Shown here in pieces: positions 33,312 to 43,380 of a stretch of 56,872 nt of DNA. The notes beneath the pieces were generated by a model, which searched no databases, was not told where the DNA came from, and worked only from the letters and a program-made list of their open reading frames with translations. Source of the DNA: Sphaerimonospora mesophila NBRC 14179 = JCM 3151 (GTDB lineage: Bacteria > Actinomycetota > Actinomycetes > Streptosporangiales > Streptosporangiaceae); NCBI GenBank assembly GCA_001552515.1, contig BCRI01000034.1, positions 1-56,872 of the forward strand. Direction: 5' to 3'. Positions within the stretch are counted from its first letter, which is position 1, and each line of letters starts with the position of its first letter. The position numbers and the translations under genes are program-made.

Positions 33312-34331
33312 TCAGACGGGACGGATCTCCAGAATCGGGAACATCATGGTGGGCACGGTCCGCTCCAGCCGCAGGCCGGCCTGTGCCAGCATCTCCTCGA
33401 TCCGCTCCTGCGACCGGGCGCCGCCGCCCACCATGCACAGCAGCAGCAGGTCGTACAGCTTGCCGACGTCGAACTCGTTGCCGGGCCGTACGACCGGTTC
33501 GAGGATGAGCAGCCTGCTGTCCTCGCGCATCGCCCTGCGCACCGTGCGGAGCAGGACGAGCGCCTGCTCGTCGTCCCAGCCGTACAGGATCCGCTTCAGC
33601 ATGTAGCCGTCGGCCCCGGCGGGGACCTCCTCCAGGAAGCTGCCGCCGCGCACCTCGCACCGGTCGGCCACGCCGTACTCCGCCAGCCGCTCATGGGCGC
33701 CGGCGACCACGTGCGGCAGGTCGAAGACGGTGCCGTGCAGATCGGGGAAACGGGCGAGGATGCCGCCGAGGAAGGCGCCGTTGCCGCCGCCGACGTCGAC
33801 CAGCGTCCGCATGGACCCCCATTCGTAGGCGGGCAGCGCGGTCCGCAGCTCCAGCCGGGTGGCGGCCTGCTGGGACGCGTCGAACCTCGCGCTGTCCTCG
33901 GGGTGCTGCTCCATGTACTCCCAGTAGCCCTGGCCGTACACCTGGTCGAAGGCCGCCTTGCCGGTACGGACGCTGTGGTCGAAGGCCGCCCACGCCTCGA
34001 TGTCGGGCACCAGGAGGGGATAGGCGGCGCGCAGCGACACGGGATGGTCGGAGCGCAGCGGCTGGGCGAGCGGGGTGAGGTCGAAGACGCCGTGCGTCAC
34101 CTCGGTGAAGATGCCCTTGGCGGCCAGCGCCCGCAGCGCACGGTGCAGCGACGGCGCGTGGGAGCCGGTCGCCTCGGCCAGCTCCTCGACCGGGCGCGGC
34201 CCCTCGGTGAGGTGGTCGGCCACACCGAGGTCGCAGATGGCGCGGATGGTGAACGGGACGATGTAGTCGGCCAGCTCGGTCAGCCGGAAGACGGACTGGA
34301 TGTCAATGCGCGGGCGGGTCTTCACGGTCAT
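33312..34331 (-). CDS. SAM-dependent O-methyltransferase (paralog 1)
   Basis: 339 aa. An N-terminal dimerisation winged helix (LTELADYIVPFTIRAICDLG, SHAPSLHRALRALAAKGIF) precedes a Rossmann methyltransferase domain with LVDVGGGNGAFLGGILARFP (SAM motif I) and KRILYGWDDEQALVLLR (motif with catalytic-region Asp-Asp). This is the plant-COMT-like family that methylates phenols and enols in polyketide and phenazine pathways. Unlike paralog 3, where the equivalent site reads ILHDWDDE, it has Tyr-Gly in place of His-Asp, so the usual catalytic His is missing. ATG 34331, 4 bp after the OMT2 stop. Role inferred: methylation of an aryl or enol OH, or a non-catalytic relative. Confidence 0.9.
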   Translation of the reverse strand: MTVKTRPRIDIQSVFRLTELADYIVPFTIRAICDLGVADHLTEGPRPVEELAEATGSHAPSLHRALRALAAKGIFTEVTHGVFDLTPLAQPLRSDHPVSLRAAYPLLVPDIEAWAAFDHSVRTGKAAFDQVYGQGYWEYMEQHPEDSARFDASQQAATRLELRTALPAYEWGSMRTLVDVGGGNGAFLGGILARFPDLHGTVFDLPHVVAGAHERLAEYGVADRCEVRGGSFLEEVPAGADGYMLKRILYGWDDEQALVLLRTVRRAMREDSRLLILEPVVRPGNEFDVGKLYDLLLLCMVGGGARSQERIEEMLAQAGLRLERTVPTMMFPILEIRPV

Positions 34332-34335
34332 CCCG

Positions 34336-35388
34336 TCATCTCTCTTCCTGTCGAGGGGTGGGGCACGTGCCGTTCGGGCGCGCCTCCAGGAGCGTGAGCG
34401 TCGGAGTCGGGACCGCCCGCAGCAGTTCCAGGCCGGCCCGGGCGAGCAGCCGGCCGAGCTCGTGCCTGTCCCGGTGCCTGCCGCCGGTGAGCACCATGGT
34501 GTGCACGTCCACCAGCTTCGCCACGTCGAAGCCGTCGCCGTCCGGGATGATCGCCTCGAGCAGGACGAGCCTGCTGTCCCGGCGCATCGCGGCGCGCACG
34601 TTGCGCAGGATCCGCTCGGCCGGTTCGTCGGGCCAGCCGGGCAGCACGGTCTTGAGCACGTAGAGGTCGGCCCCCGTGGGCACCGAGTCGAAGAAGCTGC
34701 CCGGCACGACCTCGCACCGGCCGGCCAGGCCCGCCTCGGACAGCAGCGCGGGCGCCGCGGCGACCACGTGCGGCAGGTCGAGCAGTACGCCACGGGCGTC
34801 GCGGTGGCGGGACAGCAGACCGGCCAGGAACGCTCCGTTGCCGCCGCCCACGTCGACGACCGTGCGCGCACCCGACCAGTCGTAGGCGGACAGGACCGTG
34901 CGCAGATGCAGCCGGTTCAGGCTCTCCATCCACCGGTCGACGGCCGCGCCCTCCTCCGGGTTGGCGCCGAGATAGGCCCAGTAGTCCCGGCCGTACAGCA
35001 GGTCGAAGGCGGCCTCGCCGGTCCTGAGGGTGTGGCCGGTACGGCCCAGGGCCCTGATGTCGGCGGGCAGCAGCGGGTAGGCGTCCCGCAGCGACAGCGG
35101 ATGGTCCGACCGCAGCGGCTCGGCCAGCGGGGTGAGTCCGAAGACGCCCGGCGCCACCTCGGCGAACACCCGCGTGCTCGCCAGCGCGCGCAGCAGGCGG
35201 TGCAGCGACGGCGGATGCGTGCCCGTCTCCTCGGCGAGCTCGGCCACCGGGCGCGGGCCGTCCGTCAGCAGGTCGGCCAGGCCGAGGTCGCAGGCGGTGC
35301 GGATCGCGAACGGCACGATGTAGTCGGCCAACCGGAGCAACTCGGCGATCGCGTCGCCGTCGGCTGCCTCAGCCGGCCGTACCGTCAT
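34336..35388 (-). CDS. SAM-dependent O-methyltransferase (paralog 2)
   Basis: 350 aa, same family as its neighbour: LRLADYIVPFAIRTACDLGL, HPPSLHRLLRALASTRVF, VVDVGGGNGAFLAGLLSRHR, then LKTVLPGWPDEPAERILRNV. The catalytic-region motif is LPGWPDE where active relatives have LHDWDDE, so the base His and one Asp are replaced; catalysis may be altered or lost. ATG 35388 is used; ATG 35415 (MVRGEDGGAM) would overlap the shared promoter motif at 35417-35427. It heads the OMT2-OMT1-ferredoxin operon and is divergent from the aryl-AMP ligase. Confidence 0.88.
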   Translation of the reverse strand: MTVRPAEAADGDAIAELLRLADYIVPFAIRTACDLGLADLLTDGPRPVAELAEETGTHPPSLHRLLRALASTRVFAEVAPGVFGLTPLAEPLRSDHPLSLRDAYPLLPADIRALGRTGHTLRTGEAAFDLLYGRDYWAYLGANPEEGAAVDRWMESLNRLHLRTVLSAYDWSGARTVVDVGGGNGAFLAGLLSRHRDARGVLLDLPHVVAAAPALLSEAGLAGRCEVVPGSFFDSVPTGADLYVLKTVLPGWPDEPAERILRNVRAAMRRDSRLVLLEAIIPDGDGFDVAKLVDVHTMVLTGGRHRDRHELGRLLARAGLELLRAVPTPTLTLLEARPNGTCPTPRQEER

Positions 35389-35416
35389 CGCACCCCCGTC
35401 CTCGCCTCGGACCATA

Positions 35417-35427
35417 CTCGTATCTTG
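35417..35427 (+). promoter_or_regulatory. Cluster-shared 11-mer CTCGTATCTTG, site 1
   Basis: Located in the divergent spacer (35389-35517) between OMT2 and the aryl-AMP ligase. The identical 11-mer is found at 40474-40484 (complement) and 43335-43345, also in divergent spacers. Downstream on the plus strand TTGTCT and TAGCGT are spaced about 18 nt and could be a promoter. A GTATCTG variant lies at 35479-35485. Confidence 0.5.
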
Positions 35428-35517
35428 TCTTTGAATCCAAGAAAACACTAGCGTGTGAGTGTCCGTCCTGTCATCGAGTATCTGTGGCTCTTTTCCTGCG
35501 AGAGGTCGGAGGTAACC

Positions 35518-37143
35518 ATGCTGCAGGGGTGCGTGCCGTGGCCCGAGGAGGCGGCCGCCCGCTATCGCGCCGCCGGCTACTGGCGGGGCGAGGTGCTCGG
35601 CGGCCTGACCGCCGAGACGGCCAAGAGCGATCCCGGCAGGATCGCGATCGTCGCCGGGGGCCGGCGGCACACCTACGCAGAGGTGAACGAGCGGGCGGAC
35701 CGGCTCGCCGCGGGACTGCACGCGCTCGGCGTGCGGGCCGGCGACCGAGTGGTGGTGCAGTTGCCCAACTCCGTCGAGTTCGTGGTGCTCTGCCTCGCGC
35801 TGTTCCGCCTCGGCGCCCCTCCCGTGCTGGCCCTTCCCGCCCATCGGCGCAGCGAGATCGGCTACCTCTGCTCGCTCACCGAGGCCGTCGCCTACGTCTG
35901 CCCCGACGTGGTGCAGGGTTTCGACTACCGCGAGATGGCCAGGGAGATCGGGCGGGACGCGCCGGGCCTGCGGCACGTGCTCGTGGCGGGCGACCCCGCC
36001 GGGTTCCGCTCGCTCGACGAGGTGGCCGAGGCCGTCCCCGCCGAGTTGCCCGCCCCGGATCCGGGCGAGGTGGCGTTCTTCCTGCTGTCCGGGGGCACGA
36101 CCGGCCTGCCCAAGCTGATCCCGCGCACCCACGACGACTATGCGTTCCAGATCCGCGCCACCGCCGAGGCCATGGGATTCGACGAGAACGGGGTCTATCT
36201 GGCCGCGCTGCCGATCGCGCACAACGCCGCGCTCGGCTGTCCCGGCGTCCTCGGCGCGCTGCGCGCGGGTGGTACGGCCGTGCTCGCGGGCAGTCCCAGC
36301 CCGGACGAGGTGTTCCCGCTGATCGCCCGGGAGGGGGTCACGCTGACCACGCTGATGCCCGCGTTCCTGCCGCTCTGGCTCGACCTGGCCGACCTGTTCG
36401 ACGTCGACCTGTCCAACCTGGTGATCGAGGTGGGCGGGGCGAAGCTACAGCCGGAGATCGCCGCGCGCGTCCGGCCCGAGCTGGGCGCCACGCTCACGCA
36501 CTGGTTCGGCATGGCCGAGGGACTGCTGTGCTTCACCCGCCCGCAGGACCCGCCGGAGGCGCCCGTGCACACCCAGGGGCGGCCGCTGTGCCCGGACGAC
36601 GAGATGCGCGTCGTGGACGAGGACGGCCGGGACGTGCCCGCGGGCGCCGTGGGCGAGCTGATCGCGCGCGGGCCGTGTCTGCTGCGCGGCTACTACCGCG
36701 CGCCGGAGTACAACGAGCGGGCGTTCACCCCCGACGGCTACCTGCGCACCGGAGACCTGGTCAGCCTCACCGAGCGGGGCGAGCTGGTCGTCGAGGGCAG
36801 GATCAAGGACGTGGTCAACCGGGGCGGAGAGAAGGTGCCGGCCGAGGAGGTGGAGGAGCACCTGCTCGCCCATCCGGCGGTGCGGGACGTCGCGGTCGTC
36901 GCCGTCCCCGACCGGGCGCTGGGCGAGAAGACCTGCGCCGTCGTCGTCGCCGCGGCGGGCGCCGAGCCGCCCACCCTGGGCGGGCTGCGCGACTTCGTCC
37001 AGGCCCGGGGGCTGGCGGAGTACAAACTGCCGGACCGGCTGCGGTTCGTGGACGCCCTGCCGCGCACGAGCATCGGCAAGATCGACAAGGTGACGCTGCG
37101 GCGGCGGTTCGCCGACCGGGCGGATCCCGCGCAGAGACGCTGA
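35518..37143 (+). CDS. Salicylate/2,3-DHB-type aryl-AMP ligase
   Basis: 541 aa, DhbE/EntE/YbtE family. The P-loop is FFLLSGGTTGLPKLIPRTHDD, the substrate pocket strand LPIAHNAALGCPGVLGAL, the hinge YLRTGDLVSLTERGELVVEG, and the catalytic Lys in RTSIGKIDKVTLR. Asn236 in AHN and Cys241 in GCPG match DhbE positions Asn235 and Ser240. In known family members Asn binds the 2-OH, Ser at 240 fits a 3-OH, and Cys is typical of salicylate enzymes, so salicylate or a 3-unsubstituted 2-hydroxybenzoate is predicted. ATG 35518 has GGAGGT 4 nt upstream. No aryl carrier domain or salicylate synthase is in the window. It would load the aryl starter of the NRPS. Confidence 0.9.
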   Translation: MLQGCVPWPEEAAARYRAAGYWRGEVLGGLTAETAKSDPGRIAIVAGGRRHTYAEVNERADRLAAGLHALGVRAGDRVVVQLPNSVEFVVLCLALFRLGAPPVLALPAHRRSEIGYLCSLTEAVAYVCPDVVQGFDYREMAREIGRDAPGLRHVLVAGDPAGFRSLDEVAEAVPAELPAPDPGEVAFFLLSGGTTGLPKLIPRTHDDYAFQIRATAEAMGFDENGVYLAALPIAHNAALGCPGVLGALRAGGTAVLAGSPSPDEVFPLIAREGVTLTTLMPAFLPLWLDLADLFDVDLSNLVIEVGGAKLQPEIAARVRPELGATLTHWFGMAEGLLCFTRPQDPPEAPVHTQGRPLCPDDEMRVVDEDGRDVPAGAVGELIARGPCLLRGYYRAPEYNERAFTPDGYLRTGDLVSLTERGELVVEGRIKDVVNRGGEKVPAEEVEEHLLAHPAVRDVAVVAVPDRALGEKTCAVVVAAAGAEPPTLGGLRDFVQARGLAEYKLPDRLRFVDALPRTSIGKIDKVTLRRRFADRADPAQRR

Positions 37144-37172
37144 GACCGGCCGCGACGTCGTCGCGTACGGCT

Positions 37173-37219
37173 CCCGTACGTCCTCCGGCTCGAAGCCGAA
37201 GAGCCGGAGGACGTACGGG
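37173..37219. terminator. Strong bidirectional hairpin terminator
   Basis: Perfect 19-bp inverted repeat (CCCGTACGTCCTCCGGCTC and its complement) around a 9-nt loop, GAAGCCGAA. It lies exactly between two convergent genes, the aryl-AMP ligase and a methyltransferase (6 bp before the latter's stop codon). The stem is long and GC-rich, so it should stop both transcripts. Confidence 0.85.
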
Positions 37220-37224
37220 AAGAC

Positions 37225-38355
37225 CTATGGGTGGACGTCGGCCGGGTCCAGGAGCCGGTAGAGCCGGTGGAAGCGGTCCCCCACGGGCAGCTCCCGCACG
37301 TCGCCGAACCCCGCCTCGCGGGCGAGCGATCGGACCGCATCGGGGCGCAGCACCGTGCCCGTGCCGCCCGCCCCCGAGTCCGTACGGCTGACGGGCAGGC
37401 AGTGCAGCACGCTCGTCGCGTACTGGAACCGCTCGATCTCGTCGCCCGGCGCGGTGAACCGTTCCGCCACCCGGGCGTCGAGGACGAGCACGACGCCGTC
37501 CGGCGCGCGCAGCTTCCCGCAGGCGCGCAGCACCTCGACCGGCCTGCTCATCTCGTGCAGGGTGTCGAACACGCACACCAGGTCGTAGCCCTCGCCCGGA
37601 TCCACGGCCGCCGCGTCCGCCACGTGGAAGGCGGCCCGGTCCCGCACCCCGGCCTCGGCCGCGTTGGCCGTGGCGGCGGCCACCGTCTCCGGGTCGAGGT
37701 CGAACCCGTCGACGGCGACCCACGGGTAGGTCTTCGCGAGCGTGACGGCCGCCCAGCCCGCGCCGCAGCCGACGTCGGCCACGCGGGCCGGTCCCGCCCG
37801 GAGGCGGGCGTGCAGTTCGGGCAGGGCCGTACGGATCCATCCCGGCAGGGCGTGCGTGAACAGCGCCCGGTTGGCCCCGGAGTGCCCGTCGCGCCAGTCG
37901 TCGCCGTACGCCGAGTCGGGCACGCCGGCCCCGGTCCTGAAGGCGTCGAGCAGCCGCGGCAGCGCGGCGGCGACCCCACCCAGCGGCAGCATGGTCAGCG
38001 AGACCATGGACAGCGGGCTGTCGGAGGCGAGCAGCACCTCGGCGTGCTCGGGCGGCAGCCGATAGCTGCGCGCCTCCGGGTCGGCCGACGGACCGCCGGA
38101 CGGCGCAGCCGGCGGGTCGGCCGCCTCGATGAACCCGGCGACGGCCTGCTGCTCCAGCCACTCCCGGGCGTACCGTCGCGACACCCCGGCGCGGGCGACC
38201 AGTTCGGCCGGCGTGGCCGGAGCCTGCGCGAGCGCCTGATAGAGGCCGAGCCGCACGCCCAGGTAACCCGACAGCAGTTCCTGGGTGTGCAGCATCGCCA
38301 TGAACAGCCGGACGTTCAGGGCCCGGGCCCGGCCGCCGGGCGGCGGTGCGGTCAA
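37225..38355 (-). CDS. SAM-dependent methyltransferase (class I, winged-helix N-terminus)
   Basis: 376 aa. N-terminal winged-helix part (MAMLHTQELLSGYLGVRLGL, VSRRYAREWLEQQAVAGFIE) then a Rossmann domain with RVADVGCGAGWAAVTLAKTY (SAM motif I), DGFDLDPETVAAATANA (acidic loop) and CVFDTLHEMSRPVEVLRAC. Different family from the three O-methyltransferases; similar layout occurs in small-molecule C-, N- or O-methyltransferases. The start is TTG 38355, 1 bp past the ACP stop, with GGCGGAG upstream; no in-frame ATG precedes the conserved region. Translationally coupled to the FAAL/ACP pair, so an acyl-ACP intermediate is a plausible substrate. Confidence 0.82.
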   Translation of the reverse strand: MTAPPPGGRARALNVRLFMAMLHTQELLSGYLGVRLGLYQALAQAPATPAELVARAGVSRRYAREWLEQQAVAGFIEAADPPAAPSGGPSADPEARSYRLPPEHAEVLLASDSPLSMVSLTMLPLGGVAAALPRLLDAFRTGAGVPDSAYGDDWRDGHSGANRALFTHALPGWIRTALPELHARLRAGPARVADVGCGAGWAAVTLAKTYPWVAVDGFDLDPETVAAATANAAEAGVRDRAAFHVADAAAVDPGEGYDLVCVFDTLHEMSRPVEVLRACGKLRAPDGVVLVLDARVAERFTAPGDEIERFQYATSVLHCLPVSRTDSGAGGTGTVLRPDAVRSLAREAGFGDVRELPVGDRFHRLYRLLDPADVHP

Positions 38356-38356
38356 G

Positions 38357-38648
38357 TCACTCCGCCAGTTCGCCGCGGGCGCGCAGGTTCGACACCACGT
38401 GCCCGGCCACCGCGTCGATCGTGGTGATCTGCCGGGCGGTGTTCTCGTCGATCGGCGGCAGGTCGAACTCGTCTTCCAGGGTGAAGGCCAGCTCCAGGAG
38501 CGCCAGCGAGTGGAAGCCGAGGTCCTCGACGAGGCGGCTGCCGGCCCTGGCCTCCGCCTGATCCGGGTTGGGCGCGAGCTCAAGGACGATCTCGCTGACG
38601 TACGCGCGCACGTCCTGCTCTGAGCGGCCCTCGACGGCGGTCGACTGA

Positions 38649-38656
<8 letters not shown>
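38357..38656 (-). CDS. Stand-alone acyl carrier protein, FAAL partner
   Basis: 99 aa. The carrier motif is SRLVEDLGFHSLALLELAFT: Ser preceded by His (HSL) instead of the common DSL. Helix 3 region ELAFTLEDEFDLPPIDENTA is typical of ACPs in polyketide and lipid pathways. ATG 38656 overlaps the FAAL stop by 8 nt. FAAL enzymes make acyl-AMP and load it onto such ACPs without a CoA intermediate. Distinct from the ACP at 22645, so the locus has at least two free carriers, one per block. Confidence 0.9.
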
Positions 38657-40394
<1,738 letters not shown>

Positions 40395-40473
40395 GTCCCG
40401 CCCCCTCAGGGTCAGCGACAGAATACAACAAGCAAGATTTATCTAATATGCTGAGAAAATACCAGCGGCAAAT

Positions 40474-40484
40474 CAAGATACGAG
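40474..40484 (-). promoter_or_regulatory. Cluster-shared 11-mer CTCGTATCTTG, site 2
   Basis: Lies in the divergent spacer between FAAL (minus) and the flavin monooxygenase (plus). On the plus strand it reads CAAGATACGAG. It is 80 bp from the FAAL ATG. The spacer around 40425-40480 is strongly A/T-rich, with TATTAGAT on the minus strand as a possible -10. Confidence 0.5.
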
Positions 40485-40520
40485 ACCTCCGCGGTCTCGT
40501 CGGCCCGGTGGAGGCGCCCG

Positions 40521-41669
40521 GTGAGCGAAACCCTGTCCAACGTCGCCGAGGTCGCACCGCTCATCCGTGAGCGCGCGGCGGAGATCGAGCAGGGCCGGCA
40601 GGTGCCCGCCGACGTCGTCGGTCTGCTCGCCGAGGCGGGCTGCCTGCGCATGCTGGTGCCCGCCCACCACGGCGGCGACGCGCTGCCGCTGGCCGACGCG
40701 CTCCGGGTGATCGAGGAGATCTCCCGTGCCGACGGCTCGACCGGTTGGCTGATCGGCCAGATCGGGCTCGCGCATCTGCTGTTCGCCTGCTTTCCCGAGC
40801 AGGCGCAGAAGGAGATCTACGCCGGCGGCCCGGACGTCGCGGGCGCCGGCGCGGTGGCGCCCAAGGGCAGGGCCGCCGCCGACGGAGACGGCTGGCGGGT
40901 CACCGGACAGTGGCCGTTCGTGACCGGATGCACCCACGCCGAGTGGGTCTATCTCAACTGCATGGTGGTCGAGGGGCGCACGCCCCAGGTCGGGCCGGGC
41001 GGCGTGCCGCTCACCAGGATGGCGCTGTTCCCCGCCGCCGAGCTGGAGATCCTCGACACCTGGGACGTCGTGGGGCTGCGCGGCACCGCCAGCCACGACG
41101 TCCGCGTCAGCGGCGCCTTCTGCCCGGGCAGGCGCGGGTTCAGCCTGCAGGGCGACACACCGGGCGTACGGCAGGCCGTCTTCTCGATCGCACAGGCGGG
41201 GCTGCTCATCGCCGCCGTCGATCTGGGCATCGCCCAGGGCGCGCTCGACGAGATCGCCGAGCTGGCGGCGGGCGGGCGGCGGCGCTCGTTCAGCCGGGGC
41301 TCGATGGCCTCCTCTCCGGTGTTCCAGGACCGGCTCGGCGAGGCATGGCTCACCGTACGCGCCGCCCGGGCGCTGCTGCACGAGGAGGCGGGCGCGGCGT
41401 GGGAGACCGCGACGGCCGGGCGGGTGGCCGAGCCGCTGGGCCGGGCGTGCCTGCGCGCGACGGCCGCCAAGGTGACCGACCTCGCGGCCCGGGCCGTACG
41501 GACCGCACACGAGCTGGCCGGAGGGGCCGCCGTCTACCAGACCTCCCCGCTGCAGCGCCGACTGCGGGACATCCACACGGCCACCCAGCACTTCGTCAAC
41601 GGCCGCGACTTCTACGCCACGGTCGGCGCCCTGCTCGTCGGTGAGAAGGTCGACCCGGCCGGCTTCTGA
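40521..41669 (+). CDS. Acyl-CoA-dehydrogenase-fold flavin monooxygenase (DszC/HsaA-like)
   Basis: 382 aa. N-terminal helices (LIRERAAEIEQGRQVPADVV, RADGSTGWLIGQIGLAHLL), a central beta domain with GWRVTGQWPFVTGCTHAEW and GLRGTASHDVRVSGAFCPG, and a C-terminal helical domain RRLRDIHTATQHFVNGRDFY. The C-terminal domain (PF08028-like) and the RGTASHDV motif mark group D flavin monooxygenases such as DszC, HsaA and ActVA-ORF5, which use free FMNH2/FADH2 and O2. They hydroxylate phenols, amines or sulfur. GTG 40521 with GGAGG upstream. It lies beside a DszA-like enzyme, an arrangement seen in thiophene-sulfone desulfurisation; a matching flavin reductase is not in the window. Confidence 0.83.
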   Translation: MSETLSNVAEVAPLIRERAAEIEQGRQVPADVVGLLAEAGCLRMLVPAHHGGDALPLADALRVIEEISRADGSTGWLIGQIGLAHLLFACFPEQAQKEIYAGGPDVAGAGAVAPKGRAAADGDGWRVTGQWPFVTGCTHAEWVYLNCMVVEGRTPQVGPGGVPLTRMALFPAAELEILDTWDVVGLRGTASHDVRVSGAFCPGRRGFSLQGDTPGVRQAVFSIAQAGLLIAAVDLGIAQGALDEIAELAAGGRRRSFSRGSMASSPVFQDRLGEAWLTVRAARALLHEEAGAAWETATAGRVAEPLGRACLRATAAKVTDLAARAVRTAHELAGGAAVYQTSPLQRRLRDIHTATQHFVNGRDFYATVGALLVGEKVDPAGF

Positions 41670-41677
41670 GATCCTCC

Positions 41678-41890
41678 AGAACATCGGTCGAGTAACGACA
41701 CCTTGAGGAAGTCCCTTATCGGTTCCGGTCGCTGCGCCGGGAGGAAGCTCCGGTCCGCTGCCAGGCCCCGCCGAGCGGGGCCCGGCGTGCGGTCCTCGCT
41801 CCCTCCCGCTCCGCTCCCTGCCGTCCCGCGCTCCGCTCCCTGCCGTCCCGCGCTCCGTTCCCTGCCACCCGGCCGACGACCACGTGACCG
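41678..41890 (+). repeat. Dispersed intergenic element, copy 3
   Basis: It begins 9 bp after the monooxygenase stop with AGAACATCGGTCGAGTAACG and ends CACGTGACCG. The hairpin GGCCCCGC/GCGGGGCC (41764-41771 and 41775-41782) matches copy 1. Unlike the other copies, the region after the core carries about three tandem copies of a ~20-21 bp unit (CGCTCCGCTCCCTGCCGTCC-like) at roughly 41808-41870. The shared ends and core give an element of 176-213 bp. Confidence 0.65.
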
Positions 41891-41922
41891 CCCCGCTGGA
41901 CGGGTCCGGACGGGCTCGGGGC

Positions 41923-43281
41923 TCAGGGCGTGGGGACCGCCTGCACCCCGGTCACGCCGGCGCCGAAGTAGCGCTCCCGCAGGGTCTGCTCCGCCGGGTC
42001 GTAGGCGGTGCGGAACAGGCCGCGCCGCTGCAGCTCCGGGATGAGGAGGTCGCAGATGTCGTCGATGCCCTGGCTGGTCGGGCACGGGATGAGGTTGAAT
42101 CCGTCGACGTCCGCAACGGTCAGCCACTCCTCGATCCGGTCGGCGACCTCCGTAACCGTGCCGAAGAGGGTGACCGGGCTGCTCCGGCGCGGCCGCCGCG
42201 GGGTCGCCACCAGGTAGCGCACGTCGCCCACCGTCCACTCGCGGCCCGGGCCGAGCCGCTTGAGGAAGCCGACGAAGCTCTGGCTGCCCTGCCCGGCCAC
42301 CTCGGAGACCGGCGTCTCGTCGGGGTAGGCCGCCAGGTCGACGTCCATCCAGCCGCACCACTTGGCCAGCTGTCCCTCTCCGCTCCACAGCGTGACGTAC
42401 TCCTCCGCGCGGCGCCTGGCCTCCTCGCGGGTCTCGGCCACCATCACCATCGTCCCCTGCAGGGCCTTGACCGAGCGGGGGTCGCGGCCGGCCTCCGCGG
42501 CCAGGCCGCGCAGCCGGGAGACCTGTTCCGCCCCGTTCTCGGGGTCGGAGAGGGTGAGGAAGACGACCTCGGCGTGCCGCGCCGCGAAGGCGAGCCCGCG
42601 CGGCGACGACCCCGCCTGGTAGAGCACGGGCGTGCGCTGCGGCGACGGCTCGCACTGGTGCGGCCCGCGCACCTCGAACCAGTCGCCCTTGTGGTCGATC
42701 TCGTGCACCTTCGCCGGGTCGGCGAACACGTCGGCGGCGGCGTCCCTGACGACCGCGTCGTCCTCCCAGCTGCGCTCCCACAGCGCCCGCGCCACCGCGA
42801 CGTACTCGTCGGCCCGGTCGTATCGCCTGTCGTGGTCGAGATAGTCGCCCAGTCCGTTGGCTGTGGCGGAACGCAGATACGAGGTGACGATGTTCCACGC
42901 GATCCGGCCGCCGGTGAGGTGGTCGAGCGAGCTGAACAGCCGGGCGCACTCGTACGGCGCGTGATAGGTGGTGGAGTACGTCACGGCGAACCCGAGCGAC
43001 CTGGTCGCCGCCGCGGCCGCCGGGATGACCAGCACGGGATCGATGGACGGGATCTGCACCGCGTGCCGTACGGCCGGCCCCCACGAACCCCGGTAGTTGT
43101 CGTAGACGCCGTGGATGTCGGCGAAGAAGAGCGCGTCCACGCAGGCGCGCTCGAGACGCCCGGCCAGCTCCGTCCAGTACTCCAGCGAGCGGTACCCCGT
43201 GGCCGTGCGGTCGGCCGGATGCCGCCAGAACCCCTTGAACTGCGGCGAGGGAGAGCACTGCGTGAATACGTTCAGGTGCAT
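41923..43281 (-). CDS. NtaA/DszA/SnaA-type FMN-dependent monooxygenase
   Basis: 452 aa luciferase-like monooxygenase. MHLNVFTQCSPSPQFKGFWR start, ALFFADIHGVYDNYRGSWGP, YSTTYHAPYECARLFSSLDH, GRIAWNIVTSYLRSATANGL and YQAGSSPRGLAFAARHAEVVF are hallmarks of the NtaA/SnaA/DszA family. Members oxidise amines or sulfones, or perform Baeyer-Villiger-type C-S or C-N cleavage, with FMNH2 from a reductase. It is on the opposite strand from, but next to, the DszC-like enzyme, and its promoter region holds 11-mer site 3. Substrate in the pathway unknown; sulfur of a thiazoline or the aryl ring are candidates. Confidence 0.88.
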   Translation of the reverse strand: MHLNVFTQCSPSPQFKGFWRHPADRTATGYRSLEYWTELAGRLERACVDALFFADIHGVYDNYRGSWGPAVRHAVQIPSIDPVLVIPAAAAATRSLGFAVTYSTTYHAPYECARLFSSLDHLTGGRIAWNIVTSYLRSATANGLGDYLDHDRRYDRADEYVAVARALWERSWEDDAVVRDAAADVFADPAKVHEIDHKGDWFEVRGPHQCEPSPQRTPVLYQAGSSPRGLAFAARHAEVVFLTLSDPENGAEQVSRLRGLAAEAGRDPRSVKALQGTMVMVAETREEARRRAEEYVTLWSGEGQLAKWCGWMDVDLAAYPDETPVSEVAGQGSQSFVGFLKRLGPGREWTVGDVRYLVATPRRPRRSSPVTLFGTVTEVADRIEEWLTVADVDGFNLIPCPTSQGIDDICDLLIPELQRRGLFRTAYDPAEQTLRERYFGAGVTGVQAVPTP

Positions 43282-43334
43282 GACACAAACGCTACATACG
43301 GACCGTCGCCGAAGATACCTTCCGGACCAACATT

Positions 43335-43345
43335 CTCGTATCTTG
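43335..43345 (+). promoter_or_regulatory. Cluster-shared 11-mer CTCGTATCTTG, site 3
   Basis: In the 99 bp divergent spacer between the NtaA-like gene and OMT3, 35 bp from the OMT3 ATG. A complementary half GAAGATAC lies 23 nt to the left (43308-43315), so AAGATAC-N-GTATCTT forms a loose inverted pair here. Confidence 0.5.
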
Positions 43346-43380
43346 TTACCAGTGTCGTGTCTTCGGGAGAGGAAACCAGC

